Assembly (NCBI GenBank): GCA_964370545.1
Contig: CAYJJQ010000015.1
Span: 1 to 23,951 of the forward strand
Direction: 5' to 3'
Source of the DNA: CAKOSP01 sp964370545
Lineage (GTDB): Bacteria > Bacillota_I > Bacilli_A > RF39 > UBA660
Length of the DNA: 23,951 nucleotides
Both the position numbers and the translations under genes were made by a program. A model generated the notes under the pieces. The model did no database searches, was not told the DNA's origin, and saw nothing but the letters and a program-made list of their open reading frames with translations. Positions 1 to 7,535 of the stretch are shown in pieces. How positions within the stretch are numbered: the first letter of the stretch is position 1; every line of letters starts with the position of its first letter.

Positions 1-673
1 TAACAAAACCATAATGTTTTCTCGATAATAATATTAAAGGTCCTTTATTATTTTGATCAATTTTAGTTATATATACTTTTATATTTGATCCCATTTCTAT
101 TTTTTCATCTGGTATTATTTCAGTTTTAGGAAGTAATCCTCTAGATTTACCTAGATCAATATAGAAATTTCTAGCATCTTCTAAAGCTACCATTCCTATC
201 ATTAATTCAAATTCTTTGTCAGCAAATTCACCAACAATAACTTCTTTTTCTGCTTCTCTAATTTTTTGGATCATAACTTGTTTTGCAGTTCCTGCAGCAA
301 CTCTACCAAAATCTTTTGGTGTTACTTCAATTTCAATCTCATCACCTATTTTAGCATCTTCTTTGTATTCTTTTGCTTCTTCTACTAAGATTTGTGCATC
401 ACGATTAATTTCAGGCGGGATTACAACAATATTCCCTTCTTCATCTTCTGTTTCTTCACCATCATCATATTCTTTAACAACTATCATATAAGTAAATACT
501 TTAATTGTTCCATTATCACGATTAATGTATACTCTAACATTAGTTTTAGAATCAAAATTCTTTTTATATGCAGTTTGTAAAGCTAATTCTAAACTATCAA
601 ATATAAAATCAGCTTCTATACCTTTTTCAGCAACTAATAAATCAATTGCTTTAATTAAATCTAAACTATTCAT
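1..673 (-). CDS. nusA: Transcription termination/antitermination factor NusA, N-terminal 224 residues (partial)
   Basis: NusA binds RNA polymerase and modulates pausing, termination and antitermination. Reading the minus strand from the ATG at 673-671 gives an uninterrupted frame to the window edge, beginning MNSLDLIKAIDLLVAEKGIE. The NusA N-terminal domain fills about the first 130 residues. It is followed by an S1 RNA-binding domain (residues about 130-215), whose end GPLILLSRKHYGF matches the conserved join to the first KH domain. The KH domains lie beyond the window. The start is fixed by an AGAGGA site inside the last codons of rimP; rimP's stop and this ATG are separated by one base, so the two are translationally coupled. 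The usual order rimP-nusA-ylxR-infB would continue to the left, outside this window. Confidence 0.95.
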   Translation of the reverse strand, partial: MNSLDLIKAIDLLVAEKGIEADFIFDSLELALQTAYKKNFDSKTNVRVYINRDNGTIKVFTYMIVVKEYDDGEETEDEEGNIVVIPPEINRDAQILVEEAKEYKEDAKIGDEIEIEVTPKDFGRVAAGTAKQVMIQKIREAEKEVIVGEFADKEFELMIGMVALEDARNFYIDLGKSRGLLPKTEIIPDEKIEMGSNIKVYITKIDQNNKGPLILLSRKHYGFV

Positions 674-674
674 T

Positions 675-926
675 TTATCCTCTTTCTTTACTCATTACAT
701 CTAAGATATAATTCTCACTTGGAAAATCCATTTCATCAATTACTTTATTTACTACTTTGCTGGCTTCAACAATGGTATCTAAATCTATACCACCTATTTT
801 ATCTAGCACTACAGTTAAAAATTTATTCTTATCTTTTTCATAAAAATATATTTCATCAACTACTATTTCCATTTCATCTAAAGGTTTTTTTAAAAGTCCT
901 TCTAACTCTTTAATTGCTTTTTCCAT
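675..926 (-). CDS. rimP: Ribosome maturation factor RimP, short form (N-terminal domain only)
   Basis: RimP assists 30S subunit maturation. The product is 83 residues and aligns by eye with only the N-terminal alpha/beta domain: a first helix (KAIKELEGLL), two strands around residues 17-42, the IDLDTIVEASKVVNKVIDE stretch matching the 'DDCADVSHQVSAVLD' region of E. coli RimP, and YILDVMSKERG where classical proteins have 'YNLEVSSPGLDRP'. The C-terminal SH3-like domain of the usual ~150-residue protein is absent, because the stop comes exactly at the domain boundary and nusA starts one base later. The ATG at 926 is chosen because GGAGG lies just upstream; a longer frame to 980 would run through the leader hairpin. 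Placement before nusA supports the identity, although the sequence has diverged. Confidence 0.85.
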   Translation of the reverse strand: MEKAIKELEGLLKKPLDEMEIVVDEIYFYEKDKNKFLTVVLDKIGGIDLDTIVEASKVVNKVIDEMDFPSENYILDVMSKERG

Positions 927-946
927 ATTCCTCCAAATTATATTAA

Positions 947-972
947 AAGTGGGAACCTGCTGGTGCCCACTT
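947..972 (-). promoter_or_regulatory. Hairpin in the rimP-nusA leader
   Basis: Arms AAGTGGG (947-953) and CCCACTT (966-972) pair perfectly. After one mismatch the stem continues as ACC/GGT around a 4-base loop. The hairpin lies between the predicted transcription start (~978) and the rimP ribosome site, so it sits at the very 5' end of the mRNA. On the minus strand it is followed by UUUU, which could make it an attenuator. From memory, similar GTGGG/CCCAC hairpins precede rimP in other Firmicutes; I could not check this. Confidence 0.65.
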
Positions 973-984
973 GTTTGCATTTAG

Positions 985-1013
985 ATTATACCATATTTAA
1001 TTTTATTCTACAA
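985..1013 (-). promoter_or_regulatory. Promoter of rimP-nusA
   Basis: Minus-strand TTGTAG (-35, 1013-1008), a 17-base spacer and TATAAT (-10, 990-985), with TGG just before the -10 giving an extended -10 element. The predicted start is near 978, immediately upstream of the leader hairpin. Confidence 0.7.
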
Positions 1014-1041
1014 GCATTACTGATAATTGCATTGATTATAG

Positions 1042-1047
1042 TATAAT
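1042..1047 (+). promoter_or_regulatory. -10 box of uvsE
   Basis: A perfect TATAAT 26 bases before the chosen uvsE start; no good -35 is visible. It lies back to back with the rimP promoter in the 146-base divergent gap. Confidence 0.45.
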
Positions 1048-1072
1048 TCACATACTATTACTGGTGATAAAT

Positions 1073-2011
1073 ATGAAAATTAACTTAGGATATGTTTGTA
1101 CTACTGTGTCTTTAGATATTACATCTTCTAGCTCTTTTACTTATACTAATTTTTCTAAAACAAATGATTATAATAAACTAAATGATGTTATTATTTCAAA
1201 CCTAGTTGATTTAGAGAAAATATTAAAATATAACATAAGTAATAATATATACTTTTTTAGATTAACTTCAAAACTAATTCCACTAGCTACCAAAGAAGAT
1301 GTGCCTTTTGATTATATTAAACCTTATAAAAAATACTTTGATAGATTAAAACCATTATGTAAAAAAATAAGAATTGATGTTCACCCGGATCAATTTACAG
1401 TTCTAAATTCTACAAATAAGGAAGTAGTTAGAAAAAGTATATTAGAACTTGAATATCATTATAATATATTAGAAGCTCTTGGTATTGAAAATAAAGTAAT
1501 TATTCTTCATATAGGTTCTTCAGTATTAGGAAAAAATAATTCTATATCTAGATTTATTAACAACTTTAATAAACTACCAGAACATTTAAAAAAATGTATT
1601 GTTATTGAAAATGATGATAAAGTATACACTATAAATGATTGTTTAAAAATAAATAAAATTACAAATATACCAGTAGTTTTGGACTACCACCATCATATCT
1701 GTAATAATGATGGAACTGATATTAATAATGTAATGAAAGATATATTAAATTCTTGGATTTATAATAAACCTAAAATGCATTTTTCTTCACCTAAAAGTAA
1801 GCTAAAAAAAGAATATAGGTCACACCATGATTATATTGATCCATATTCTTTTATTACTTTTTTAAATATATTAAGTACTTTTAATACTGATGTAGATATA
1901 ATGATTGAAGCAAAAAAGAAAGATGAAGCTATGTTTAGATTAATAAGACAATTAAAATATTTAACTAATTATAAAATTGATGAAACTACTATTAATATAA
2001 AGAAAAGATAA
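1073..2011 (+). CDS. uvsE: UV damage endonuclease UvsE/UvdE
   Basis: UvsE makes a nick 5' of UV photoproducts and some abasic or other lesions, starting excision repair independently of UvrABC. The 312-residue TIM-barrel protein shows the family's ordered blocks: MKINLGYVC at the first strand, FFRLTSKLIPLATKED, IDVHPDQFTVLNS, LHIGSSV, VIENDDKVYT, VVLDYHHH, HFSSPKS, YRSHHDYID and MIEAKKKDEAMFRL. These contain the His, Asp and Glu residues expected to bind the metal cluster. The length fits the bacterial family. The ATG at 1073 is preferred over the in-frame GTG at 1064, because GGTGAT at 1063-1068 matches the 16S 3' end and is then correctly spaced. The gene is monocistronic and ends inside a bidirectional terminator. 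Confidence 0.95.
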   Translation: MKINLGYVCTTVSLDITSSSSFTYTNFSKTNDYNKLNDVIISNLVDLEKILKYNISNNIYFFRLTSKLIPLATKEDVPFDYIKPYKKYFDRLKPLCKKIRIDVHPDQFTVLNSTNKEVVRKSILELEYHYNILEALGIENKVIILHIGSSVLGKNNSISRFINNFNKLPEHLKKCIVIENDDKVYTINDCLKINKITNIPVVLDYHHHICNNDGTDINNVMKDILNSWIYNKPKMHFSSPKSKLKKEYRSHHDYIDPYSFITFLNILSTFNTDVDIMIEAKKKDEAMFRLIRQLKYLTNYKIDETTINIKKR

Positions 2012-2030
2012 GAGTTACCTCTTATCTTTT
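2003..2030. terminator. Bidirectional terminator between uvsE and the mutL operon
   Basis: A perfect 12-bp inverted repeat, AAAAGATAAGAG / CTCTTATCTTTT, around a TTAC loop. It gives a T-rich tail on both strands and serves two convergent genes. Both stop codons (uvsE 2009-2011; the leftward gene 2022-2024) lie inside the stem. Confidence 0.85.
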
Positions 2031-2453
2031 TAAAGAACCTTGTCCTACTATATTGAATGAATAATTAGTTGATGATAATGATAAATCATCATTATTCATT
2101 TCTGCTGTACCAGTAATTAAATTAGGATTAGCATTTCTTTTTTCTTCTAACACCGCTACTATATTTGCTAAGTTATTTAGAGAAAAAGATGTATCTAATT
2201 CATCTCTATTAAATCCAAATGCTATAAAATCATACATTGTGACAAATTCATTCATTTTACGATTAAAAGCCTCTAAATTTAAATCTAAATCATTCACTTC
2301 AGGGTTAATCATTAAAAAACCACAATTAAGTGCATCAGTCACTTCTATTTCTAAATCATTTTTTTTACCTAGTAATAAAAATGCATTTAGTCCTGAATGT
2401 AATTTTTCTAACACACCTTGATTAATTACTAAGTTTATATTTTCTTTATTCAT
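2022..2453 (-). CDS. Hypothetical protein, last gene of the yqeG-mutL operon
   Basis: A 143-residue soluble acidic protein with no signal peptide or membrane segment. It starts from an ATG preceded by AAGGAG at good spacing, 19 bases after mutL, so it is probably the third gene of that operon. I do not recognise the family. The pattern GLNAFLLLGKKNDLEIEVTDAL, then DFIAFGF, and a final strand-rich part (NPNLITGTAE…) faintly recalls catalytically dead MPN/JAB-like folds. The metal-binding HxH motif is missing, so this is only a weak fold guess. The residues after about 118 are rich in Ser and Asn and may be flexible. Confidence 0.8.
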   Translation of the reverse strand: MNKENINLVINQGVLEKLHSGLNAFLLLGKKNDLEIEVTDALNCGFLMINPEVNDLDLNLEAFNRKMNEFVTMYDFIAFGFNRDELDTSFSLNNLANIVAVLEEKRNANPNLITGTAEMNNDDLSLSSTNYSFNIVGQGSLKR

Positions 2454-2472
2454 ATTTTCTCCTTCTTTATTA

Positions 2473-4185
2473 TTATACTACTCTTTTGAATAATTTTTCA
2501 AGTTCATAATTTGTAAATGAGATTATTGTAGGTCTTCCATGAGGACAATTATAAGGATTAGAACATTTAACTAATTCATTTAAAATATATTCCATTTCCA
2601 TCATGCTAATTTTTTGATTTGCTTTAATAGACATTTTACATGCAAGTGTAATAGCTATTTTTTCTTCAAATTTAACTCTATCAAATTCCTTACCTAAAGC
2701 TATAATTAAATCTATAATTTTTCGTATACTTTCCTCTTCATAACCTTCTTTTAAAAAATCAGGATGGCTTTTAACCACTATAGTATTTATTCCTAATTCA
2801 TCGTAAATAAACCCTAAATCTTTAAACAAATTTTCTTGTTCTTTAAATTTAATATAATCACTTTTTAAAAACTCTACAGTCACAGGAAATAACATTTCTT
2901 TAATATTTAATTTTTTGTCTTTTAAGTTTTGCAAATACTTTTCATAATTAATTCTCTCTTGAGCTGCATGTTGATCAATTAAATATATTCCATCTTCATT
3001 TTCAGCGCCAATATAAGTTCCATGAAATAAACCAGTAGGAAATAAAACTAATTTCTTTTCTTCTACATAGTTAACTATTACTTCATCACCATAACTAAAA
3101 TCTAATTCATTTTGTACTATGTTTATTTCTTCGTTACCATCTATATTAATAACATTAATATCATCACTTTGAATTTCTTCTGCTTTAACTTTAGGAATAA
3201 GCAAACTATTAAATAATAATTCCTTAATTCCGTTGTATATTAAATTGTATAAATCATTTATTTTAGATAATTTAATATCTTGTTTTGTTGGATGAATATT
3301 TACATCCATCAAAGTTGGATCAGTTTCAATATAAAGTACTGCAACTGGATATTTATCACTTGGTTTATATGTATAATAAGCATCATTAATTGCTTTATTT
3401 ATATCTATATTTTTCACTAATCTATTATTAACAAATGTTGTTATATGATTTCTATTTGATTTTAACACTTCTGGTTTAGCTATAAACCCTTTAACTATAA
3501 AATCATCATTATGAATTTCTAAAGATAACATATTACTTGAAATATTTAATCCATATATTTCATGAATAACTTTAAGTATATTATTAGAACCGCTTGTTTT
3601 AATTAATTCTTTATCATTATTTAATAAAGTAAAAGAAACTTGAGGATGTGATAAAGCTAATTTTTCTATTATATATACACACTGAGATAATTCAGAAGAT
3701 TCCGATTTTAAAAACTTTAATCTAGCTGGAGTATTATAAAATAAATTAGTAATAGATATAATAGTGCCTTTTCTAGCTACATCATTTTCATGAGCCAGTA
3801 ATTTACCACCTTTAATATGTACCTTAGTTCCTATATCATCTGAACATGTTTTTAAATATACTTCTGATACAGATGCAATAGAAGGCAAAGCCTCACCTCT
3901 GAAGCCTAAAGTTTCAATAAAAAACAAATCCTCTGTAGTTCTTATTTTACTTGTTGCATGCCTAGAAAATGCTAATAAAGCATCTTCTTTATCCATACCT
4001 ACACCATCATCAGTTATAGTTATTTCTTTAATACCACTATCTTTTAAACTAACTTTAATAACTTCTGCTTTAGCATCAAGTGAGTTTTCAACTAATTCTT
4101 TCACTACAGCTGAAACTCTTTCTATTACTTCTCCTGCTGCTATTTTATTTGCTAGATTATCACTCATGACTTTTATTTTAGTCAT
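2473..4185 (-). CDS. mutL: DNA mismatch repair protein MutL (endonuclease-type)
   Basis: MutL links mismatch recognition by MutS to strand removal. The N-terminal GHKL ATPase is clear: ELVENSLDA (residues 30-38), DDGVGM (59-64) and GFRGEAL (94-100). The C-terminal domain has the endonuclease motif DQHAAQERINYE (404-415), ACKMSIKAN, and CPHGRP (547-552), so this is the nicking type found in bacteria lacking MutH. At 570 residues it is a little shorter than B. subtilis MutL, in the linker. The ATG at 4185 is used because the GTG at 4194 lies inside the AAGGTG ribosome site. It overlaps the end of yqeG by 8 bases, so the genes are coupled. mutS, its common neighbour, is not in this window. Confidence 0.97.
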   Translation of the reverse strand: MTKIKVMSDNLANKIAAGEVIERVSAVVKELVENSLDAKAEVIKVSLKDSGIKEITITDDGVGMDKEDALLAFSRHATSKIRTTEDLFFIETLGFRGEALPSIASVSEVYLKTCSDDIGTKVHIKGGKLLAHENDVARKGTIISITNLFYNTPARLKFLKSESSELSQCVYIIEKLALSHPQVSFTLLNNDKELIKTSGSNNILKVIHEIYGLNISSNMLSLEIHNDDFIVKGFIAKPEVLKSNRNHITTFVNNRLVKNIDINKAINDAYYTYKPSDKYPVAVLYIETDPTLMDVNIHPTKQDIKLSKINDLYNLIYNGIKELLFNSLLIPKVKAEEIQSDDINVINIDGNEEINIVQNELDFSYGDEVIVNYVEEKKLVLFPTGLFHGTYIGAENEDGIYLIDQHAAQERINYEKYLQNLKDKKLNIKEMLFPVTVEFLKSDYIKFKEQENLFKDLGFIYDELGINTIVVKSHPDFLKEGYEEESIRKIIDLIIALGKEFDRVKFEEKIAITLACKMSIKANQKISMMEMEYILNELVKCSNPYNCPHGRPTIISFTNYELEKLFKRVV

Positions 4186-4696
4186 AGTATTCACCTTTAT
4201 GAAGTATTCCTTTTTTTTGTAATTTTTTTAATATAATATTTTCCCAAAATCTATTAACCTTAGTTGTAGCAGGTTCTTCACTACCCATAGAGTTAACTAA
4301 AATAGATACCATTCCCATTCTATTTGCTCCAATAATATCAGTCATTATTTGATCTCCAACACAAGCAATTTGTTCTCTTTTAAATTTATTTAAGGCTAGT
4401 ATCTTCTTATATTTAGTTTTAAGAGGTTTTTTAGCAGAATGAGCAGCATCTACATTTAAACCTTCTTTAAATGCTCTAACTCTTTCTTTAGGGCTATTAG
4501 ATATAATTATTACTTTAAATTCATCTGTTAAATATGCAAAATGTTCTTTTAATTTCTTAGAGGGTTTATCTTCTTTATAAGATGCCATCGTATTATCCAA
4601 ATCAAAAAGTATGCATTTTATTCCACGTTCTTTTAATTTTTTATAATTTATTTTATAGATACTTTGCTCATACATATCCGGTACAAATAAGTTCAT
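4178..4696 (-). CDS. yqeG: YqeG-family HAD (subclass IIIA) phosphatase
   Basis: A 172-residue HAD-superfamily hydrolase of the YqeG type. The four HAD motifs are present: FDLDNT (31-36, with nucleophile Asp32 and Asp34), SNS (66-68), the Lys in AKKP (88-91) and GDQIMTD (114-120). The physiological substrate of YqeG is not settled. In many Firmicutes yqeG lies with yqeH and aroE; here it leads an operon with mutL, which probably reflects genome rearrangement rather than a repair role. The start is supported by AAGGAG seven bases upstream, and a good promoter lies directly before it. Confidence 0.93.
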   Translation of the reverse strand: MNLFVPDMYEQSIYKINYKKLKERGIKCILFDLDNTMASYKEDKPSKKLKEHFAYLTDEFKVIIISNSPKERVRAFKEGLNVDAAHSAKKPLKTKYKKILALNKFKREQIACVGDQIMTDIIGANRMGMVSILVNSMGSEEPATTKVNRFWENIILKKLQKKGILHKGEYYD

Positions 4697-4719
4697 TTAT
4701 TACTCCTTTTATATATAAT

Positions 4720-4748
4720 ATAATACCAATAATAAAAATAGATTGCAA
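4720..4748 (-). promoter_or_regulatory. Promoter of the yqeG-mutL operon
   Basis: Minus-strand TTGCAA (4748-4743), a 17-base spacer and TATTAT (4725-4720), with TGG before the -10 (extended -10). It abuts the terminator of the upstream membrane-protein gene. Confidence 0.75.
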
Positions 4749-4750
4749 AT

Positions 4751-4778
4751 AAAAAAGTAAATATTACTTTACTTTTTT
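4751..4778 (-). terminator. Terminator of the YjdF-like gene
   Basis: An 11-bp inverted repeat, AAAAAAGTAAA / TTTACTTTTTT, around a 6-base loop, ending in a U run on the minus strand. The gene's TAA (4766-4764) lies in the loop. Confidence 0.7.
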
Positions 4779-5531
4779 AGGCATGAAATTTTTAGTGAAT
4801 TCATAAGTATCATGACCTTTAACATAAAAGTATCCGAATACAGAGAATATAATAGCCCCTACTGCATTTACTATCATATCTTTCATGGTATCTTTAAGCC
4901 CTACATCTAAATATCCATTTTCAATTACGTATGTTTGATCATCTCCGTAACTAATTTCAGTTTTAGTAATATCTTCTAAAATTACCGGGATATTTTCACC
5001 ATCTTCATTAATATAAATTGATATTAATTCTGGTAGCAAATCATCTTTTTGCATATCTTGTTTCATACTAACATCTACACCATATTCAAAAAATTCCCAT
5101 AATGTTCCTATAGTAATTGAAAAACTTAAAGCTACAATAGTTACATAAATTGGCGATAAAAATACCTTAGCTTTCTTACTTTTATTAAAAAGTTCTACAA
5201 GCGCAAAACCTACTCCTGCAAAAATAAATCCGTTCAAAGTGTGTAATAAAGTATCCCAAACAGGAATTCTTCCATAAAAATTGTTCATTTCACCTAATAT
5301 CTGAGCAGCAAATATAAAGGCATAAATTGTACCTTCTAACATATCTGGTAAATCAATTTTTAATTTTTTTTCAGCGAGTCTAGGTAATGTAAATAATATT
5401 AAAACTAATACACATCCAAATACGTTATCCCAATTACGATTTAATACCTGCATAACCGCTGTTAAAATAACTAAAAACCTTAGTATAATAAATATTGTTA
5501 AATTTCTTGTTTCTCTTGTTTTCTTTTTCAT
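4764..5531 (-). CDS. Multi-pass membrane protein, YjdF/DUF2238-like
   Basis: A 255-residue integral membrane protein with about five or six hydrophobic segments (near residues 10-28, 36-50, 68-84, 98-115, 128-148 and 215-235). Conserved-looking polar positions sit in or near the membrane: WDTLLHTLNGF, GTLWEFFEYGVD, and a later DTMKDMIVNAVGA. The order D..LH..G / WE..E / DT..D...N..G is that of the YjdF (DUF2238) family, whose function is unknown. Between the WEFFEYG helix and the last helix there is an acidic insert of about 50 residues (around 165-212). The start is supported by AGGAG nine bases upstream. The gene stands alone with its own promoter and terminator. Confidence 0.8.
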   Translation of the reverse strand: MKKKTRETRNLTIFIILRFLVILTAVMQVLNRNWDNVFGCVLVLILFTLPRLAEKKLKIDLPDMLEGTIYAFIFAAQILGEMNNFYGRIPVWDTLLHTLNGFIFAGVGFALVELFNKSKKAKVFLSPIYVTIVALSFSITIGTLWEFFEYGVDVSMKQDMQKDDLLPELISIYINEDGENIPVILEDITKTEISYGDDQTYVIENGYLDVGLKDTMKDMIVNAVGAIIFSVFGYFYVKGHDTYEFTKNFMPKKVK

Positions 5532-5547
5532 AATAACTCCTAATAAT

Positions 5548-5576
5548 ATTATACATCATAAATTAATATATGCAAA
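5548..5576 (-). promoter_or_regulatory. Putative promoter of the YjdF-like gene
   Basis: Minus-strand TTTGCA (5576-5571), a 17-base spacer and a perfect TATAAT (5553-5548), 17 bases before the start codon. The -35 matches only in part. Confidence 0.5.
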
Positions 5577-5628
5577 TAGTATTAATAATTATTAAAATAT
5601 GATAATATTATACTAGGAGAAATATAAT

Positions 5629-6984
5629 ATGAATGAAAAGGTATTTAGAGAATATGATATAAGAGGAACTTACCCTACTGATATAAATGAAAATTTTGCA
5701 TTCACCTTAGGAAAAAGTTATGGTTCTTATATTAAAGAAAAATATAATCAAACAAAATGCGTTATATCAAGAGATAACAGGTTATCTTCTAGTAGTTTAT
5801 CAGATAATTTAGTTAAAGGGTTATTAGAAAGCGGTTGCTCTGTAATTGATTATGGAGTAACTACTACTCCTATGAATTTTTATGCAAGATATTTAAATCA
5901 ATTATTTGGTATTATGATTACAGCTAGTCACAACCCTAAAGATGATAATGGTTTTAAGTTTTCTTTTGGGGGACCCTCAAATGCTGCTGGTCAATTAATC
6001 GAAGATTTTAAAAATTATACTTTTAAAGGAGTTTTTCAAAGTGGTACTGGAGTATATGAAGTAGCTGATATTAAAGAAAAATATATTGAATATATGAAAA
6101 CTGGAATTGAACTGGGAGCAAAAAAAATTAAAATTGTAGTAGATCCAGGGAATGGAGCAACTACAGTTATAATTAATGAAATATTAAATCAATTTAATAT
6201 TGAATATGAACTAATAAATGGAGAAAATGATGGCACTTTTCCAAATCATCATCCTGATCCAGCTGTTACTGCTAATTTAGTACAATTACAAAAAAAAGTA
6301 TTAGAAACTAAAGCAGATTTAGGAATTGCTTATGATGGTGATGGCGATAGAATTGGATTTGTAAAGAATAATGGCGAATTTATGTCTACAGAAGAATTTA
6401 TGATTTTAATGATTAGAAATATCGCCCCTACTGCCAATAATAAAACATTTTTATACGATGTAAAGTGTTCTAAAGTTTTAGAAGAAGAAATAAAAAAAAT
6501 TGGCGCTACACCATTTATGTATAGAACTGGAGCTAGTTATACACAATTAAAAACACATGAGGATAATTTAGCTTTTGGTGGTGAGTTTTCAGGCCATGTA
6601 TTCTTCAGAGATAAAGTCAGTGATATAGGAAGTGCAATATATGCATCACTTAGATTAGTAGAAATATTATCTAAAACTAATAAAACTATATCTGAATTAA
6701 CAAGTGATATACCTAAATATTTTATTACTGAAGAGTTAAAGATAACAACCAAAGATGAAATAAAATTTAATGTTGTTGATAATGTTAAAAATCATTGCAA
6801 GCAAAACAACTGGCCACTAAATGAAATAGATGGCGTAAAAGTATATTTTAATGAAGGATGGGCGCTAGTAAGAGCTAGTAACACTGGACCTAATTTAATA
6901 TTAAGAGCAGAAGCTAATACTGAAAAAGGAATGAACGATTTAAAAAATTACTTTTCTAAATTAATAGAAACTTATAATAAATAA
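5629..6984 (+). CDS. Phosphomannomutase / phosphoglucomutase
   Basis: This enzyme interconverts hexose 6-phosphate and 1-phosphate through a phosphoserine, supplying sugar-1-phosphates for nucleotide sugars and envelope polysaccharides. The 451-residue protein has all four domains' signatures: FREYDIRGTYP at the start, the catalytic serine loop ITASHNPKDDNGFKF (Ser100), the metal loop DGDGDR (236-241), the sugar-binding loop GGEFSGH (317-323) and a C-terminal phosphate-binding RASNTGPNLILRAEA. Length and motifs fit the ManB/AlgC type rather than GlmM (catalytic loop usually 'SASHNP', longer spacing), but substrate cannot be told from sequence. AGGAG lies nine bases before the ATG. It is a single-gene unit ended by its own terminator. 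Confidence 0.92.
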   Translation: MNEKVFREYDIRGTYPTDINENFAFTLGKSYGSYIKEKYNQTKCVISRDNRLSSSSLSDNLVKGLLESGCSVIDYGVTTTPMNFYARYLNQLFGIMITASHNPKDDNGFKFSFGGPSNAAGQLIEDFKNYTFKGVFQSGTGVYEVADIKEKYIEYMKTGIELGAKKIKIVVDPGNGATTVIINEILNQFNIEYELINGENDGTFPNHHPDPAVTANLVQLQKKVLETKADLGIAYDGDGDRIGFVKNNGEFMSTEEFMILMIRNIAPTANNKTFLYDVKCSKVLEEEIKKIGATPFMYRTGASYTQLKTHEDNLAFGGEFSGHVFFRDKVSDIGSAIYASLRLVEILSKTNKTISELTSDIPKYFITEELKITTKDEIKFNVVDNVKNHCKQNNWPLNEIDGVKVYFNEGWALVRASNTGPNLILRAEANTEKGMNDLKNYFSKLIETYNK

Positions 6985-7004
6985 CTTTGGTTATTTATTT
7001 TTTT
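6976..7004 (+). terminator. Terminator of the phosphomannomutase gene
   Basis: A 10-bp stem, AATAAATAAC / GTTATTTATT, with a TTTG loop, followed by five further Ts. The gene's TAA lies in the 5' arm. Confidence 0.75.
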
Positions 7005-7008
7005 ACAT

Positions 7009-7031
7009 AAAAAAAGACTTTTTAGTCTTTT
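7009..7031 (-). terminator. Terminator of the small membrane-protein gene
   Basis: An 8-bp stem, AAAAGACT / AGTCTTTT, with a TTTT loop and a U tail on the minus strand. It stands beside the opposing terminator of the convergent gene and covers the stop codon at 7024-7022. Confidence 0.7.
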
Positions 7032-7447
7032 GTTACGTCATCTAAGAACCATAGTTTTAAACTAACTTGTCTTCCGTCGTTATTATAATGTTCTACAACT
7101 TTATAAATATAATAGTTATAAACTGTTACATTTTCACCTTCGTCAGCATTTTTATCTAGTTTATTACCTTCATCATCAATTTTGTATTCTTCCATACTTG
7201 AATAATAAGCAGGTTCTTCATCATTTTCTAATCTGTTATAATTTAAATATGCAACAATTGCAAGTATAACAAATACTATGAAAGCTCCCCAAAATATTAC
7301 ATTACCAATGATTTTAAGTGGACTAGATTTCACTTTTTCTTTTTCGTCTAAAATTCTTTCAAATTTTTCTTCTTTTTTAGTATCCTTAACTTTGTCAACT
7401 TTTTTTTCCTCAACCACTTCAGTTATTTCTTTTTCTTTTTTATCCAT
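7022..7447 (-). CDS. Small single-pass membrane protein of unknown function
   Basis: A 141-residue protein. Residues 1-42 are highly charged (Lys/Glu-rich, likely cytoplasmic and possibly coiled coil). One membrane helix spans about 46-68. The rest (about 70-141) looks like a small extracellular or periplasmic domain with VTVYNYYIYKVVEHY and VSLKLWFLDD, suggesting strands. The ATG at 7447 follows GAGGTG with 5-base spacing and is preferred over a frame that starts at 7480 inside the promoter region. I do not recognise the family. It is monocistronic, with a good promoter. Confidence 0.8.
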   Translation of the reverse strand: MDKKEKEITEVVEEKKVDKVKDTKKEEKFERILDEKEKVKSSPLKIIGNVIFWGAFIVFVILAIVAYLNYNRLENDEEPAYYSSMEEYKIDDEGNKLDKNADEGENVTVYNYYIYKVVEHYNNDGRQVSLKLWFLDDVTKD

Positions 7448-7470
7448 AACTACACCTCTTTCATAAATAT

Positions 7471-7499
7471 ATATTACCATATATCCTAGATTATTACAA
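7471..7499 (-). promoter_or_regulatory. Promoter of the small membrane-protein gene
   Basis: Minus-strand TTGTAA (7499-7494), a 17-base spacer and TAATAT (7476-7471) preceded by TGG (extended -10). Confidence 0.65.
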
Positions 7500-7507
7500 T
7501 AATAAAC

Positions 7508-7531
7508 AAAAAAAGAAGTGCATTAGCACTT
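7508..7531 (-). terminator. Terminator of the giant surface-protein gene
   Basis: Arms AAGTGC (7516-7521) / GCACTT (7526-7531) around an ATTA loop. The stem can be extended past a mismatch by AAAAG/CTTTT. A run of seven Us follows on the minus strand. The hairpin begins four bases after the stop codon, so the gene really ends here. Confidence 0.7.
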
Positions 7532-7535
7532 ACTT

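Noticed and set aside
927..980. Longer N-terminus for RimP
   Set aside because: It would translate the leader hairpin, and the ribosome site lies downstream of that start.
7278..7466. Plus-strand open frame opposite the small membrane protein
   Set aside because: It is the antisense of a supported gene and is Ser/Thr/Phe-rich, as expected of a shadow frame.
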